Shown here in pieces: positions 39,977-50,459 of a stretch of 64,000 bases of DNA. The translations under genes were made by a program, and so were the position numbers. Position 1 is the stretch's first letter. Each line of letters opens with the position of its first letter. The notes beneath the pieces were generated by a model, which searched no databases, was not told where the DNA came from, and saw nothing but the letters and a program-made list of their open reading frames with translations. Source of the stretch: CAVVSD01 sp963750895 (GTDB lineage: Bacteria; Actinomycetota; Thermoleophilia; Solirubrobacterales; Solirubrobacteraceae); the NCBI GenBank assembly GCA_963750895.1, contig CAVVSD010000006.1, positions 1,302,001 to 1,366,000 on the forward strand, written 5' to 3'.

Positions 39977-40271
39977 AACTACTTGACTTCTTCATGAGAG
40001 TTGTCATGACCTGGTTTTGCGAGCCGGCGTACACAGTGCCGACGTCGCGTCATGACGAGTATTGGCTATTCGCCCCTCGGATTCCCGAGGGGTAAAACCT
40101 GGACGTACAACGGATCTCGAGAGATCCGAGGTACGCATGCTGTTGAGTTTTCAAAGACCGTCGCGCCGCTCGTGCGAGGGGTTCTCCCTCTCGTCGACGC
40201 GCAGAGCCGCGAGGCTCTGCGGTACGGACCGACCAGACTAGCACCATCCGCGCTCCCTGGGGAGCCGGTGC
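39977..40271 (-). promoter_or_regulatory. rRNA operon leader with boxA-like sequence, stems and probable promoter
   Basis: 295 nt without a gene. Minus-strand CTTTGAAAACTCAACAGC at about 40138-40155 resembles the boxA/processing region of Gram-positive rRNA leaders, and AAAACTCAACAGCATGC (40135-40151) is perfectly complementary to 38308-38324, forming the 16S processing stem. Hairpins are CCCCTCGG-N4-CCGAGGGG (40073-40092), CGGATCTC-GA-GAGATCCG (40111-40128) and GCAGAGCC-N4-GGCTCTGC (40201-40220). TGCTAGTCT at about 40236-40244 could be an extended -10 element; the -35 is unclear. Confidence 0.65.
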
Positions 40272-40337
40272 AGGACCACCGGGTCGGGCGGCGACGAATA
40301 TAGCGCACCCGCCGAACGCCTCGATGTTGGCGCTTCG

Positions 40338-41504
40338 TTACGGCGCCACGCGGACCCGGCGGAACTGCCGCCGCCCGACCTGCACGACGCGCCCGTCCAG
40401 GCGCTCCCCGGGGACGTCGAGCTCCCCGCCGTCCAGGGGCTCGCCGTCCAGGCGCACCGCGCCCTGGGACAGCAGCCGCCGCGCCTCCGAGCGCGACCCG
40501 CCGATGTGCTCGGCGATGAAGGCAGGCAGGTGGACGGGACCCGCGGGGACCACGACCTCGTCGATCTCCTCGGGCTGGTCGCCCTGGACGAAGACGCGCG
40601 CGAAGTGCGCCGCGGCCGCGGCGGCGGCCTCCTCGCCGTGGAAGCGCTCGACGAGCCTGCGCGCGAGCGCGTGCTTGGCGTCGCGCGCGGAGGCGCCGGC
40701 CGGCGGCTCCTCCCCGAGGAGCAGCCGGTACCAGCCCTCCATGGCGGTGTCCGGGATGCGCATCGTCTTCCCGTACATCTCCTCGGGCGCCTCGGTGACC
40801 CCGATCTGGTTGCCGAGGGACTTCGACATCTTCCGCTCGCCGTCGACGCCCGTGAGGATCGGCATCGTGAGCGCCACCTGCTCGGGCTGGCCGTAGGCGC
40901 GCTGGACGTCGCGGCCCAGCAGGAGGTTGAACTTCTGGTCCGTGCCCCCGAGCTCCACGTCGGAGCGCACCGCGACCGAGTCGTAGCCCTGCATGAGCGG
41001 ATAGAGCAGCTCCAGCACGGACACGGGCTCGCGCGCGGCGAAGCGCTTGGCGAAGTCGTCGCGCTCGAGGATCTGCGCGACGGTGGTCGTGCGCGCGAGA
41101 CGGAAGAGCTCCTCCATGGACATGTCGAGCCACTCGGAGTTGAAGCGCATCTCGGTCTTCTCGCGGTCGAGGACCTTGAAGGCCTGCTCCGCGTACGTGC
41201 GCGCGTTCGCGTCGATCTCCTCGCCCGAGAGCTGCGGGCGCAGCGACGAGCGTCCGCTCGGATCGCCCACGCGCGCGGTGTAGTCGCCGACGATGAGGAC
41301 CACGACATGGCCCAGGTCCTGGAACTCGCGGAGCTTCTGCAGGACCACCGTGTGGCCGAGGTGCACGTCCGGCGCCGTGGGGTCCAGACCGAGCTTCACG
41401 CGCAGCGGACGGCCCTGCGCGAGCTTGCGCTCCAGCTCGCCGGACGGGAGGCAGTCGACGGCGTTGCGCGCGAGGAACTCGGCGTCCGGGGCGGGGGCGG
41501 CCAT
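40338..41504 (-). CDS. tyrS: Tyrosyl-tRNA synthetase
   Basis: 388 aa. KLGLDPTAPDVHLGHTVVL holds the HIGH-type motif (HLGH), and GERKMSKSLGNQIGV the KMSKS loop; the C-terminus is an S4 RNA-binding domain (ARRLLSQGAVRLDGEPLDG). It charges tRNA-Tyr. The DPTAPDLHLGH-type form is the shorter TyrZ-like subgroup also seen in Gram-negatives. It runs toward the rRNA operon leader; its ATG at 41504 is close to the divergent PBP gene. Confidence 0.95.
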   Translation of the reverse strand: MAAPAPDAEFLARNAVDCLPSGELERKLAQGRPLRVKLGLDPTAPDVHLGHTVVLQKLREFQDLGHVVVLIVGDYTARVGDPSGRSSLRPQLSGEEIDANARTYAEQAFKVLDREKTEMRFNSEWLDMSMEELFRLARTTTVAQILERDDFAKRFAAREPVSVLELLYPLMQGYDSVAVRSDVELGGTDQKFNLLLGRDVQRAYGQPEQVALTMPILTGVDGERKMSKSLGNQIGVTEAPEEMYGKTMRIPDTAMEGWYRLLLGEEPPAGASARDAKHALARRLVERFHGEEAAAAAAAHFARVFVQGDQPEEIDEVVVPAGPVHLPAFIAEHIGGSRSEARRLLSQGAVRLDGEPLDGGELDVPGERLDGRVVQVGRRQFRRVRVAP

Positions 41505-41529
41505 GGCCGACAATGCTAGAACGGGTGCC

Positions 41530-43806
41530 GTGCGCCCACGGCCACGCCTCAAGAAGCTCCGGCTGCTGCTCATCGTCGCCGGCCTCTCGCTCATCGCGCT
41601 CCTGTCGACCGCGTTCGGGATGATGATGGCCGTCGCGGCCGATCTGCCCGACATCGAGAACCGGGCGGAGTTCCAGCGTGCGCGGAACTCCGTGCTCTAC
41701 GACCGCAGCGGCCAGTTCCTCGGCGAGCTGACGTCGAACAACAGCCGCGTCATCCTGAAGTCCGACGAGATCAGCCTCTCGATGCAGCACGCGATCGTGG
41801 CCATCGAGGACCGGCGCTTCTACCAGAACTCCGGCGTGGATCTGAAGGGCATCGGGCGTGCGCTCTTCCAGGACGTCGTCGAGCGCAAGGCGGTCCAGGG
41901 CGGCTCGACGATCGCCCAGCAGTTCGTGAAGACCGCCCTCGCCGCGCAGGACCAGCGCACGATCCTCCAGAAGGCGCGCGAGGCCGCGCTGGCCTTCCAC
42001 CTCACGCGCAAGTGGTCGAAGGAGAAGATCCTCACCGAGTACCTGAACTCGATCTACTTCGGCAACGGGGCGTACGGGATCGAGTCGGCCGCGCGCACGT
42101 ACTTCGGCATCCAGCACGACGGCTGCGGCCGCGGCGGCCGGCGCTGCGCCAGCGAGCTGACGCCGGCGGAGTCCGCGCTGCTCGCGGGCGTCGTGTCGTC
42201 GCCGAGCATGTACGACCCGGTCGCGAACCCCGTCGCCGCGAAGAAGCGGCGCGACCTCGTCCTCCTGCGCATGCGCGAGCAGGGCTATCTCACGCCGGAG
42301 GAGTACCAGCGCGGGATCGAGGAGGCGCTGCCGGCGAAGACGGACATCCGCCCGCCCTCCGTGGGCACGAACAGCTCGCGCGCGGCCTACTTCGTGAGCT
42401 GGATCCGCCAGCAGATCGCCGATCGCTACGGCGCGCGGCGCGCGTTCGAGGGCGGCCTGCGCATCTCCACGACGCTCGACATCAAGCTGCAGCAGGCGGC
42501 CGAGCAGTCGGTCAACGCGTGGCTGAGCGCCCCCGGCGGGCCGCAGGCGTCGCTCGTCGCGATCGACAACGCCACCGGCGAGGTGCGGGCGATGGTCGGC
42601 GGCGAGAACTTCGCGTCTCACCCGTTCAACCTCGCGACGCAGGGCCAGCGCCAGCCGGGCTCGGCGTTCAAGCCGTTCGTGCTCGCGACCGCCATCCAGC
42701 GCGGCATCTCGCCGAGCTCGGTCTGGGAGTCGAAGAAGCTGACGGTGACCGTGCCGGGGACGAACGGCAAGGAGAAGTTCGTCGTCAACAACTACGAGGA
42801 CTCCTACCTCGGCTCCGCGAGCCTCGCGTCCGCGACCGCGCTCTCCGACAACTCCGTGTACGTGCAGGTGGGCATGAAGGCCGGCCTGCGGCGGGTGGCG
42901 CGCAACGCCAAGGAGCTCGGCATCCGGACGCCCGTCTCGCGCAACCCCGCGATGACGCTCGGCGGCCTGAACACCGGCGTCACCGCGCTGGACATGGCCC
43001 ACGCCTACTCGAGCCTGGCCGAGGGCGGCCTGCGGGTCACCGGGACGCTCGGGACGGCGAAGGACGGCCCCGTCGGCATCTCGAAGGTCGCGCTGCGCGA
43101 CGACAAGTCCGACGTGCTCGACACGAACCGGCGCGAGCGCACGCGGGTCATCCCCACCGCCGTGGCCGCCGAGACGACGCGCGTGCTGCAGTCCGTGCTG
43201 ACCAACGGCACGGCGAAGAACGCGAACCTCGGCGCCAACATCCCGCAGTGGGGCAAGACGGGCACGACCGAGAACTACGGCGACGCCTGGTTCGTCGGCT
43301 CCTCGGGCTCCATGACCGTCGCCGTCTGGGTCGGCTATCCCGACCGCCTCAAGCCGATGGAGACCGAGTGGCGCGGCTCGCCGGTGTCGGGCGGCACGTA
43401 CCCGGCGTCGATCTGGCGGCAGTTCATGCTCAGCACGCGCGCGCTCTTCCAGCAGAAGCTCGAGAAGCAGTGCACGGAGGAGGACGCCAAGAAGACCGAG
43501 AAGTGCCGCGCGGCGGGCCTCGGCGACGTCCCCACGACGACGACGCCCGTGCCCGCGCCGGGCACGGCGACGACCCCGGGCGACACGACGACGCCGGACA
43601 CCGGCACCGAGGACCAGGGGACGCCGGACGGCGGTGGCGTCTCGCCGACGACGTCGACGCCCACGCCGACGCCCACCCCCACGCCGGAGACGCCGGCACA
43701 GCCCGCGCCGGCGACGCCGACCCCGGCGCAGCCGACGCCGCAGACGCCGGATCCCGCGGGCGGCGCGGCGCCGTCCGCCGGCGGCGCCACGCCCGGCACG
43801 GGCTGA
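41530..43806 (+). CDS. Bifunctional penicillin-binding protein (class A: glycosyltransferase and transpeptidase)
   Basis: About 758 aa from the GTG at 41530; an ATG at 41503 is in frame but overlaps the tyrS ATG. A basic cytoplasmic start (RPRPRLKKLR) and one membrane anchor precede the glycosyltransferase domain with the catalytic Glu in AIVAIEDRRFYQNSGVD, GGSTIAQQFVKT and RKWSKEKILTEYLNSIYFGN (landmark). The transpeptidase has the Ser in QPGSAFKPF, the SDN triad in LSDNSVYVQ and KTG in WGKTGTTENYG. The tail of about 100 aa is Thr/Pro-rich with TPTP repeats. It polymerises and cross-links peptidoglycan. Confidence 0.94.
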   Translation: MRPRPRLKKLRLLLIVAGLSLIALLSTAFGMMMAVAADLPDIENRAEFQRARNSVLYDRSGQFLGELTSNNSRVILKSDEISLSMQHAIVAIEDRRFYQNSGVDLKGIGRALFQDVVERKAVQGGSTIAQQFVKTALAAQDQRTILQKAREAALAFHLTRKWSKEKILTEYLNSIYFGNGAYGIESAARTYFGIQHDGCGRGGRRCASELTPAESALLAGVVSSPSMYDPVANPVAAKKRRDLVLLRMREQGYLTPEEYQRGIEEALPAKTDIRPPSVGTNSSRAAYFVSWIRQQIADRYGARRAFEGGLRISTTLDIKLQQAAEQSVNAWLSAPGGPQASLVAIDNATGEVRAMVGGENFASHPFNLATQGQRQPGSAFKPFVLATAIQRGISPSSVWESKKLTVTVPGTNGKEKFVVNNYEDSYLGSASLASATALSDNSVYVQVGMKAGLRRVARNAKELGIRTPVSRNPAMTLGGLNTGVTALDMAHAYSSLAEGGLRVTGTLGTAKDGPVGISKVALRDDKSDVLDTNRRERTRVIPTAVAAETTRVLQSVLTNGTAKNANLGANIPQWGKTGTTENYGDAWFVGSSGSMTVAVWVGYPDRLKPMETEWRGSPVSGGTYPASIWRQFMLSTRALFQQKLEKQCTEEDAKKTEKCRAAGLGDVPTTTTPVPAPGTATTPGDTTTPDTGTEDQGTPDGGGVSPTTSTPTPTPTPTPETPAQPAPATPTPAQPTPQTPDPAGGAAPSAGGATPGTG

Positions 43807-43811
43807 CAGGC

Positions 43812-44636
43812 CTACACGACGTCCCGTCGCCGCAGCAGCAGCGCGGCGAGCCCGGCGAACGCCGCGACGGACGCCACGAGCAGGCCGACCGCCTGGGCGG
43901 TGCCGCCGAGCGGGCCGCTGTAGGACCCGGGCCCGTTGGAGCCGACGTCGGCGACCGATGCGCCCAGCGCCGTCGCGAGCGAGTACCCGTCTGCGCGCAG
44001 GAGCACCTCTCCCACCGGCTCGAGCACCCCGACACTCGCGGCGAGCGCGCCCACGAGCCCTTCGACGACGAGCGCGTAGAGGATGCCGACGCCGATCGCC
44101 AGCGAGGTGCCGCGGGTCAGCGTCCCGAGCAGCACCCCGAGCGCTGCCCACGCGGCGAGCACGAGCCAGCCGGCGGCCATCGCCCGGACGAGCAGCCACA
44201 CCGGCGGCAGGTCGGCGGGAGCGCCCTCGATCCCCGCGATCACGAGGCTCGCGACCGCGCCGGCCACGAAGACGGCGAGGACGTAGGGCACGAGGACGAT
44301 CCCGAGCGCCGCCAGCTTGGCGGCGAACACGTGCAGGCGCCCCGGTCCCTGCGTGAAGCGCGACTTCAGCGTGTCCCACCCGAAGTCGCTGCCCACCGCG
44401 AACACCCCGAGCATGAGCGCGAACACGCCGCCGAAGAACGGGAAGCCGACCGCGAGCGTCCCCGCGAGCGCCGACGGCAGGAGGTCGGCGAGGCCGCCCG
44501 GGTCCTCCCCCGGGTCGAGGGCGTAGGGGATGACGTAGGCGAAGAACACCGCCAGCAGCGTCCAGATGCCGAGGAGGATCCACGTCGCCGCGCGCTTGCG
44601 CAGGACGAGCAGCTCGGCGCCGATGCTCGACCTCAT
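43812..44636 (-). CDS. ABC transporter permease (ABC-2 type)
   Basis: 274 aa with six predicted membrane segments (LLGIWTLLAVFFAYVIPY near the start, VSGLAAL-like helix at the end) and a large extracytoplasmic loop after the first. The ATG overlaps the ATPase stop (ATGA), so the two form an exporter pair. Such pairs beside a two-component system often export peptides or antimicrobials, but the two-component genes here are divergent, so the link is only positional. Confidence 0.85.
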   Translation of the reverse strand: MRSSIGAELLVLRKRAATWILLGIWTLLAVFFAYVIPYALDPGEDPGGLADLLPSALAGTLAVGFPFFGGVFALMLGVFAVGSDFGWDTLKSRFTQGPGRLHVFAAKLAALGIVLVPYVLAVFVAGAVASLVIAGIEGAPADLPPVWLLVRAMAAGWLVLAAWAALGVLLGTLTRGTSLAIGVGILYALVVEGLVGALAASVGVLEPVGEVLLRADGYSLATALGASVADVGSNGPGSYSGPLGGTAQAVGLLVASVAAFAGLAALLLRRRDVV

Positions 44637-45542
44637 GCCGCCGCACCCCCGCCCGTGAGCTGGAGGAAGACGTCCTCGAGCGAGGCCCGGCGCGGCACGA
44701 GCTCGGAGACGGCGATCCCGGCCCGGACGAGCGCGGCGTTGATCGCGGCGGCCTGCGTGCCGTCGGCCGCGACGTCCAGCGCGTCGCCGTCGCGATCGAC
44801 GCCGGCGACGCCCGGCAGCGCCGCCACGATTCGCGCCGCCTCGTCGGCGGGGTGCGCGAGCACCCGCAGCCGGGCGCGACCCCGCAGCTCGTCGACGGTG
44901 CCCTCCGCGACGAGCACGCCGTCGCGGATGACGCCCACCCGATCGCTGACCTGCTCGACCTCGGGCATGAGGTGGCTGGACAGCAGCACGGTCACACCGC
45001 GATCGCCCAGACCGGCGATGAACGCCCGCATCTCCGCCATCCCGGCGGGGTCCAGGCCGTTCGTCGGCTCGTCGAGGACGAGCAGCTCGGGGTCCTTCAG
45101 CAGTGCCGCCGCGACCCCGAGCCGCTGGCGCATCCCGAGCGAGTACGCGGCGGCGCGGTCCCCGGCGCGCGACGTGAGCCCGACGTCGTCGCAGCACCGT
45201 CTCCACGCGGTCCCGGGACACGCCCGCGTGGCCGGCGAGCACGCGGAGGTTGTCGCGGCCCGAGAGGTACGGGTAGAAGCCGGGCGTCTCGACCATCGCG
45301 CCGATCCGCGCGAGGCCCGCCGGGTCGCCGGGCGGCGCGCCGAGCACCGCGGCGGCGCCCGACGTCGGGCGGACCAGGCCCAGCAGCATGCGCAGGGTCG
45401 TGGTCTTGCCCGCGCCGTTGGGCCCGAGGAAGCCGTAGACCTCCCCGCGGCGCACGCGCAGGGCGAGGCCGTCGACGGCGAGCGTCGCCTCGCCGTAGCG
45501 CTTCGTGAGTCCGGATGTCTCGATGACCGGGTCGTCCGTCAT
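44633..45542 (-). CDS. ABC transporter ATP-binding protein, interrupted by a frameshift
   Basis: Start MTDDPVIETSGLTKRYGE at 45542. Walker A is FLGPNGAGKTTTLRMLLGL, followed by MVETPGFYPYLSGRDNLRVL. The frame is lost after VSRDRVETVLR and continues in another frame with DVGLTSRAGDRAAAYSLG, then MRQRLGVAAALL (signature region), LLVLDEPTNGLDPAG (Walker B) and LLSSHLMPEVEQ (H-loop) to the stop at 44633. One extra base at about 45188 accounts for it. About 302 aa once corrected, typical of drug/peptide exporter ATPases. Confidence 0.85.
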
Positions 45543-45647
45543 GGGGCGAGCGTCGCGCCCACGGCGCCGCCGCACATCGGCCGCGGGAAGCATCCGGGTA
45601 GCCCTGAGGACGACGACGAGCCCGGCCCGCGGAGGTACGTTCCGGCC
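45543..45647. promoter_or_regulatory. Divergent region between the ABC ATPase and histidine kinase
   Basis: 105 nt with no gene. It is GC-rich with a CCCGGCCCGCGGAGGT stretch just before the kinase ATG, where GGAGG serves as ribosome-binding site. No direct repeats typical of response-regulator sites were recognised. Confidence 0.35.
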
Positions 45648-46762
45648 ATGTCCCCCCGCCTGACCGACGCGCTCATCGCCCTCGGGCTGGCGGTCGCCAT
45701 GCTGCTGCAGCTCGTCCTCACGGACGAGCCGGGCGCGACGGCGGTCGGGATCGTCGGCGGGCTCGCGATCACCCTCCCGCTCGCGTGGCGGCGCCGGGCG
45801 CCCCTCGCGGTGGCTCTGACCTGCGTGGGCGCCGCGCTGGCGCAGGAGCTGCTCGGCGGCGGCCTGTACTCGGGGCAGCCGCCGCTGGCCGCGGCGATCG
45901 TGGCGGGCGGTCTCGCGTTCTACTCGCTGGGCGCCCACGCCCCCGAGCGCCGGGCGGCGATCGGGTTCGTCATCGGGGTCGCCGGGCTGTGGGCGACGGT
46001 GGTCGCCACCGGCGACACCGACCTGCACAGCTTCCTCTTCTCCGGTGGCCTCGTCGCGACCGCCCCATGGCTCGCGGGCCGCACGAGCCGGGCGCGGGCG
46101 CTGCGCCTCGCGGCGTCGAGCGCGAGCGCGAGCAGCGCGCCCTCATCGCCGTGAGCGAGGAGCGGCGACGGATCGCGCGCGAGCTGCACGACGTCGTGGC
46201 CCACGGCGTCGTGCTCATGGTCCTGCAGGCGCAGGGCGCGCGGCGCATCCTCGACCAGGACCCGGAGCGGGCGCGGGCCGCGCTGGACGCGATCGAGGAG
46301 ACGGGTGGGACGGCGCTCGCCGAGATCCGCGCCTCGCTCGGCATGCTGCGCGACGAGGACGAGGCCGCCGAGCTGCAGCCGCAGCCCACGCTCGGCGACC
46401 TGGACGACCTCGTGGCGGAGATGCGCGAGGCCGGGCTCGGCGTCGACCTCACCGTGGCGGGGCGCCCCCGTGAGCTCGCCGTCGGCGTCGACCGCGCCGC
46501 GTACCGGGTCATCCAGGAGGCGCTCACGAACGCGATCCGCCACGCGGGGCCCGTTCCGACGCGCGTGACCGTGTCCTACGAGCCCGCCGACCTGCTGCTC
46601 GAGATCGCCGACGACGGCCCGGGGGCGACGGACGCGGGCGAGGGCGGGCGCGGGATCGTCGGGATGCGCGAGCGCGTGCGGCTTCACGGCGGCGAGCTGG
46701 ACGCGCGGCCCGGCAGCGACCGCGGCTTCGTCGTGCGGGCGCGGATCCCGCTGGCGCGATGA
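45648..46762 (+). CDS. Two-component sensor histidine kinase (NarL-type partner), interrupted by a frameshift
   Basis: The N-terminal half has about five membrane segments (LIALGLAVAMLLQLVL, IVGGLAITLPLAWRRR and others). The frame is lost after RTSRARALRLAA and resumes in another frame with VEREREQRALIAVSEERRR, the HisKA_3 H-box IARELHDVVAHGVVLMVLQ (phospho-acceptor His) and the ATPase N and G boxes (EALTNAIRHAG, IADDGPGATDAGEGGRGIVG). One base missing at about 46112-46116 explains it. The stop overlaps the regulator ATG (ATGA). The signal is unknown. Confidence 0.85.
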
Positions 46763-47422
46763 GCATCCGCGTCCTGCTCGTCGACGACCACGCGCTCGCG
46801 CGGACCGGTCTGCGGATGGTCCTGGACGTCGAGCCGGACATCGAGGTCGTCGGCGAGGCGGCCACCGGCCGCCAGGCGGTGCACAGCGCGCGCCGGCTGG
46901 AGCCCGACGTCGTGCTCATGGACGTCCGCATGCCCGAGCTCGACGGGATCGCGGCGACGCGCGAGATCGTCGCCGCGGCCGAGGGGCCGCGCGTGCTCGT
47001 GCTCACGACGTTCGACCTCGACGAGTACGTCTACGACGCGCTCGCCGCCGGGCGCCAGCGGATTCCTGCTCAAGGACGTCGGGCCCGAGCAGCTCGTGCA
47101 CGGCATCCGCGTCGTCGCTGCGGGCGACGCGCTGCTCGCGCCGTCCGTCACCCGGCGGCTGCTGGACGAGATGGTGCGCGCCGGCCGGCGCGCACCCACG
47201 ACGATCGACGCGCTGGAGGACCTGACACCGCGCGAGCTCGAGGTGCTCCGCCTCGTGGCGCAGGGCCTCTCCAACGCGGAGATCGCGGAGCTGCTCGTCG
47301 TCGAGGAGACGACGGTGAAGACGCACGTCTCGCGGCTGCTCGCGAAGCTCGGGCTGCGCGACCGCACGCAGGCGGTCGTGCTCGCCTACGAGTCGGGGCT
47401 GGCCGCTCGCGCAAGCGGCTGA
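46759..47422 (+). CDS. Two-component response regulator, LuxR/NarL type, interrupted by a frameshift
   Basis: The receiver domain starts MSIRVLLVDDHALARTGLRM with the phosphorylated Asp in DVVLMDVRMPELDG and Thr in VLVLTTFDLDEY. After DALAAG the frame shifts; the other frame reads SGFLLKDVGPEQLVHGIRVV and continues to the LuxR helix-turn-helix LTPRELEVLRLVAQGLSNAE and VVEETTVKTHVSRLLAKLGL. One extra G in the GGG run near 47050-47052 accounts for it. Partner of the upstream kinase. Its 3' end overlaps convergent mpg by 37 nt. Confidence 0.87.
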
Positions 47423-48072
47423 CGACGCATCTCCGGCGGCCACGGCCGGGACACGTGGATGCTGTCCGCGGCGCAGAACCGCCACGGCAGGTCCGCTGCC
47501 TTCGTGATGCCGATCCGCGGCCCCACGACGAGCCGCGGCCGCTCCCAGCCGCGCGGTGGCGGGCCGATCCGGACGGGACCGTCGCGCACGCTCGTGTCGT
47601 TGTGGATGAGCTCGATGCCGAGCGCCTGCGTCAGCTTGCCGGGCCCGGAGCAGAGGTCGACCGGCCGCGTCCGCCCCCGGCGCATCGCCATCGTCCCCAG
47701 GCCCTCGATCGGCTCGAGGGCGCGGATGAGCACCGCCGCGCCGACGCCCTCCGGCTCGACGACGACGTTGGCCAGCGCGTGGATGCCGTAGGAGCGGTAG
47801 ACGTAGAGCCGTCCCGGCGCCTCGAAGAGCACCCGGCTGCGCGGCGTCATGCCGATGTGGGAGTGGGCGGCAGCCTCGACCTCGTGGTAGGCCTCGGTCT
47901 CGACGATGACGCCGACGGTGTCCTCGTGCTCCAGCGTGCAGCCCACGAGCGCCTTCGCGGCGTCGACGACCTGCATCGCGAGCGCCATCTGGTGCCTGCC
48001 GGGTGGCGGCACCCCTAGTGGTCGTTCCCGTGGGGCCGCCGGATGCGGCACCGTCAGCGGGAGCGGCCACAC
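47386..48072 (-). CDS. mpg: 3-methyladenine DNA glycosylase (AAG/MPG family)
   Basis: 228 aa from a GTG at 48072 directly after the argH stop, with GAGG as ribosome-binding site; GTG at 48012 is an alternative. The family core is AKALVGCTLEHED, VGVIVETEAYHEVEAAAHSH, RLYVYRSYGIHALANVV, AVLIRALEPIEGL, SGPGKLTQALGI and VGPRIGITKAADLPWRF. Active-site Glu lies in VETEAY. It removes alkylated purines from DNA. Confidence 0.88.
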   Translation of the reverse strand: MWPLPLTVPHPAAPRERPLGVPPPGRHQMALAMQVVDAAKALVGCTLEHEDTVGVIVETEAYHEVEAAAHSHIGMTPRSRVLFEAPGRLYVYRSYGIHALANVVVEPEGVGAAVLIRALEPIEGLGTMAMRRGRTRPVDLCSGPGKLTQALGIELIHNDTSVRDGPVRIGPPPRGWERPRLVVGPRIGITKAADLPWRFCAADSIHVSRPWPPEMRRQPLARAASPDS

Positions 48073-49438
<1,366 letters not shown>

Positions 49439-49459
49439 GAGCGTCCACCAGCCTGGCAG

Positions 49460-49506
49460 TGTGTCGCGCAGCGACACACGCCGACCGACGACGTAGTCGT
49501 CGGCGC
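49460..49506 (-). repeat. Two-hairpin repeat between argH and the aldo/keto reductase gene (element d)
   Basis: Hairpin 1 is TGTGTCGC-GCA-GCGACACA (49460-49478); hairpin 2 is CCGACGAC-GTA-GTCGTCGG (49485-49503), 3 nt from the reductase stop. The same order, spacing and sequence core occur at 55876-55923, where the second stem has CCGATGAC/GTCATCGG, a compensated pair change. Confidence 0.65.
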
Positions 49507-50448
49507 TCAGGCTCCCGCCTCCGTCAGCTTCGCGAGCTCGTCGTCGCTCAGCTCCAGTCCGGCCATCGGCAGGATCTGCGCGAGCTGCTCGGTGTTGCGC
49601 GCGCTCGCGAGGGGCGTCACGACCGTCGGCTGCGCCGCGAGCCAGGCCAGCGCGACCGCGCCGGCAGGCACGTCGTGCGCCGCGGCGACCTCCTCGACGG
49701 CATCCAGCACCGCCCAGCCGCGATCGGTCTCGTAGTCGCCGATCTGCGCCGCACGCGGGCTGTCCACCTTGTGGCCCGGCCGGTACTTGCCCGTGAGGAA
49801 CCCCTTGGCGAGGCCGAAGTACGGAGCCGTGGCCAGCCCGTGGCGCTCGGCGACCGGCTCCAGCGTCGACTCGTAGCCGCGCTCGAGCAGGTTGTAGTGC
49901 GGCTGGAGCACCTCGTACTTCGCGAAGCCCTCGCGCTCGGACGTGGCGATCGCCTCGTCGAGGCGCTCGGGGGTGAAGTTCGATGCCGCGAGGTGGCGGA
50001 CCTTGCCCTCCTTGACGAGCTCGTCGAGCGCGGCGAGCGACACCTCGGGCGGGGTGTCGAGGTCGTCGTAGTGGGCGTACATGATGTCGACGTAGTCGCT
50101 CTGCAGGCGCTCGAGCGACTCCTCCGCACGCGCCCGGACGTTCTCCGGCGTCAGCCCGCCGTCGCTGCCGAGCTTCGTCGCGACGATGACGTCGTCGCGC
50201 TTGCCGCGCTTCGTCAGCCAGGCGCCGATGACCCGCTCGGACTCGCCACCGTCGTGACCCGGGACCCAGCGCGAGTAGCCGTTCGCGGTGTCGATGAAGT
50301 TCCCGCCCGCCGCGACGTACGCGTCGAGGACGGCGAAGGAGCTGTCCTCGTCCGCGGTCCAGCCGAAGACGTTGCCACCGAGGCAGAGGGGGAAGACGTG
50401 CAGGCCCGTGCTGCCGAGCGCTCGCAGGGAGCCGTTGGTCGTAGCCAT
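49507..50448 (-). CDS. Aldo/keto reductase
   Basis: 313 aa. The catalytic tetrad is visible: Asp and Tyr in FIDTANGYSRW, Lys in VIVATKLGSD and His in DIMYAHYDDLDTP. VRHLAASNFTPERLDEAI and LPMAGLELSDDELAKL match the YajO/AKR5-11-like branch. It reduces aldehydes or ketones with NADPH; substrate unknown. It lies between degT and argH on the same strand, 11 nt after degT. Confidence 0.87.
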   Translation of the reverse strand: MATTNGSLRALGSTGLHVFPLCLGGNVFGWTADEDSSFAVLDAYVAAGGNFIDTANGYSRWVPGHDGGESERVIGAWLTKRGKRDDVIVATKLGSDGGLTPENVRARAEESLERLQSDYVDIMYAHYDDLDTPPEVSLAALDELVKEGKVRHLAASNFTPERLDEAIATSEREGFAKYEVLQPHYNLLERGYESTLEPVAERHGLATAPYFGLAKGFLTGKYRPGHKVDSPRAAQIGDYETDRGWAVLDAVEEVAAAHDVPAGAVALAWLAAQPTVVTPLASARNTEQLAQILPMAGLELSDDELAKLTEAGA

Positions 50449-50459
50449 GAGCCGCAACG

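Noticed and set aside
43790..43830. A further copy of the GGCCTAC hairpin repeat at the permease 3' end
   Set aside because: GGCCTAC is present but no GTCGC/GCGAC hairpin lies at the expected spacing; the match comes from the stop codon and the coding end of the permease.
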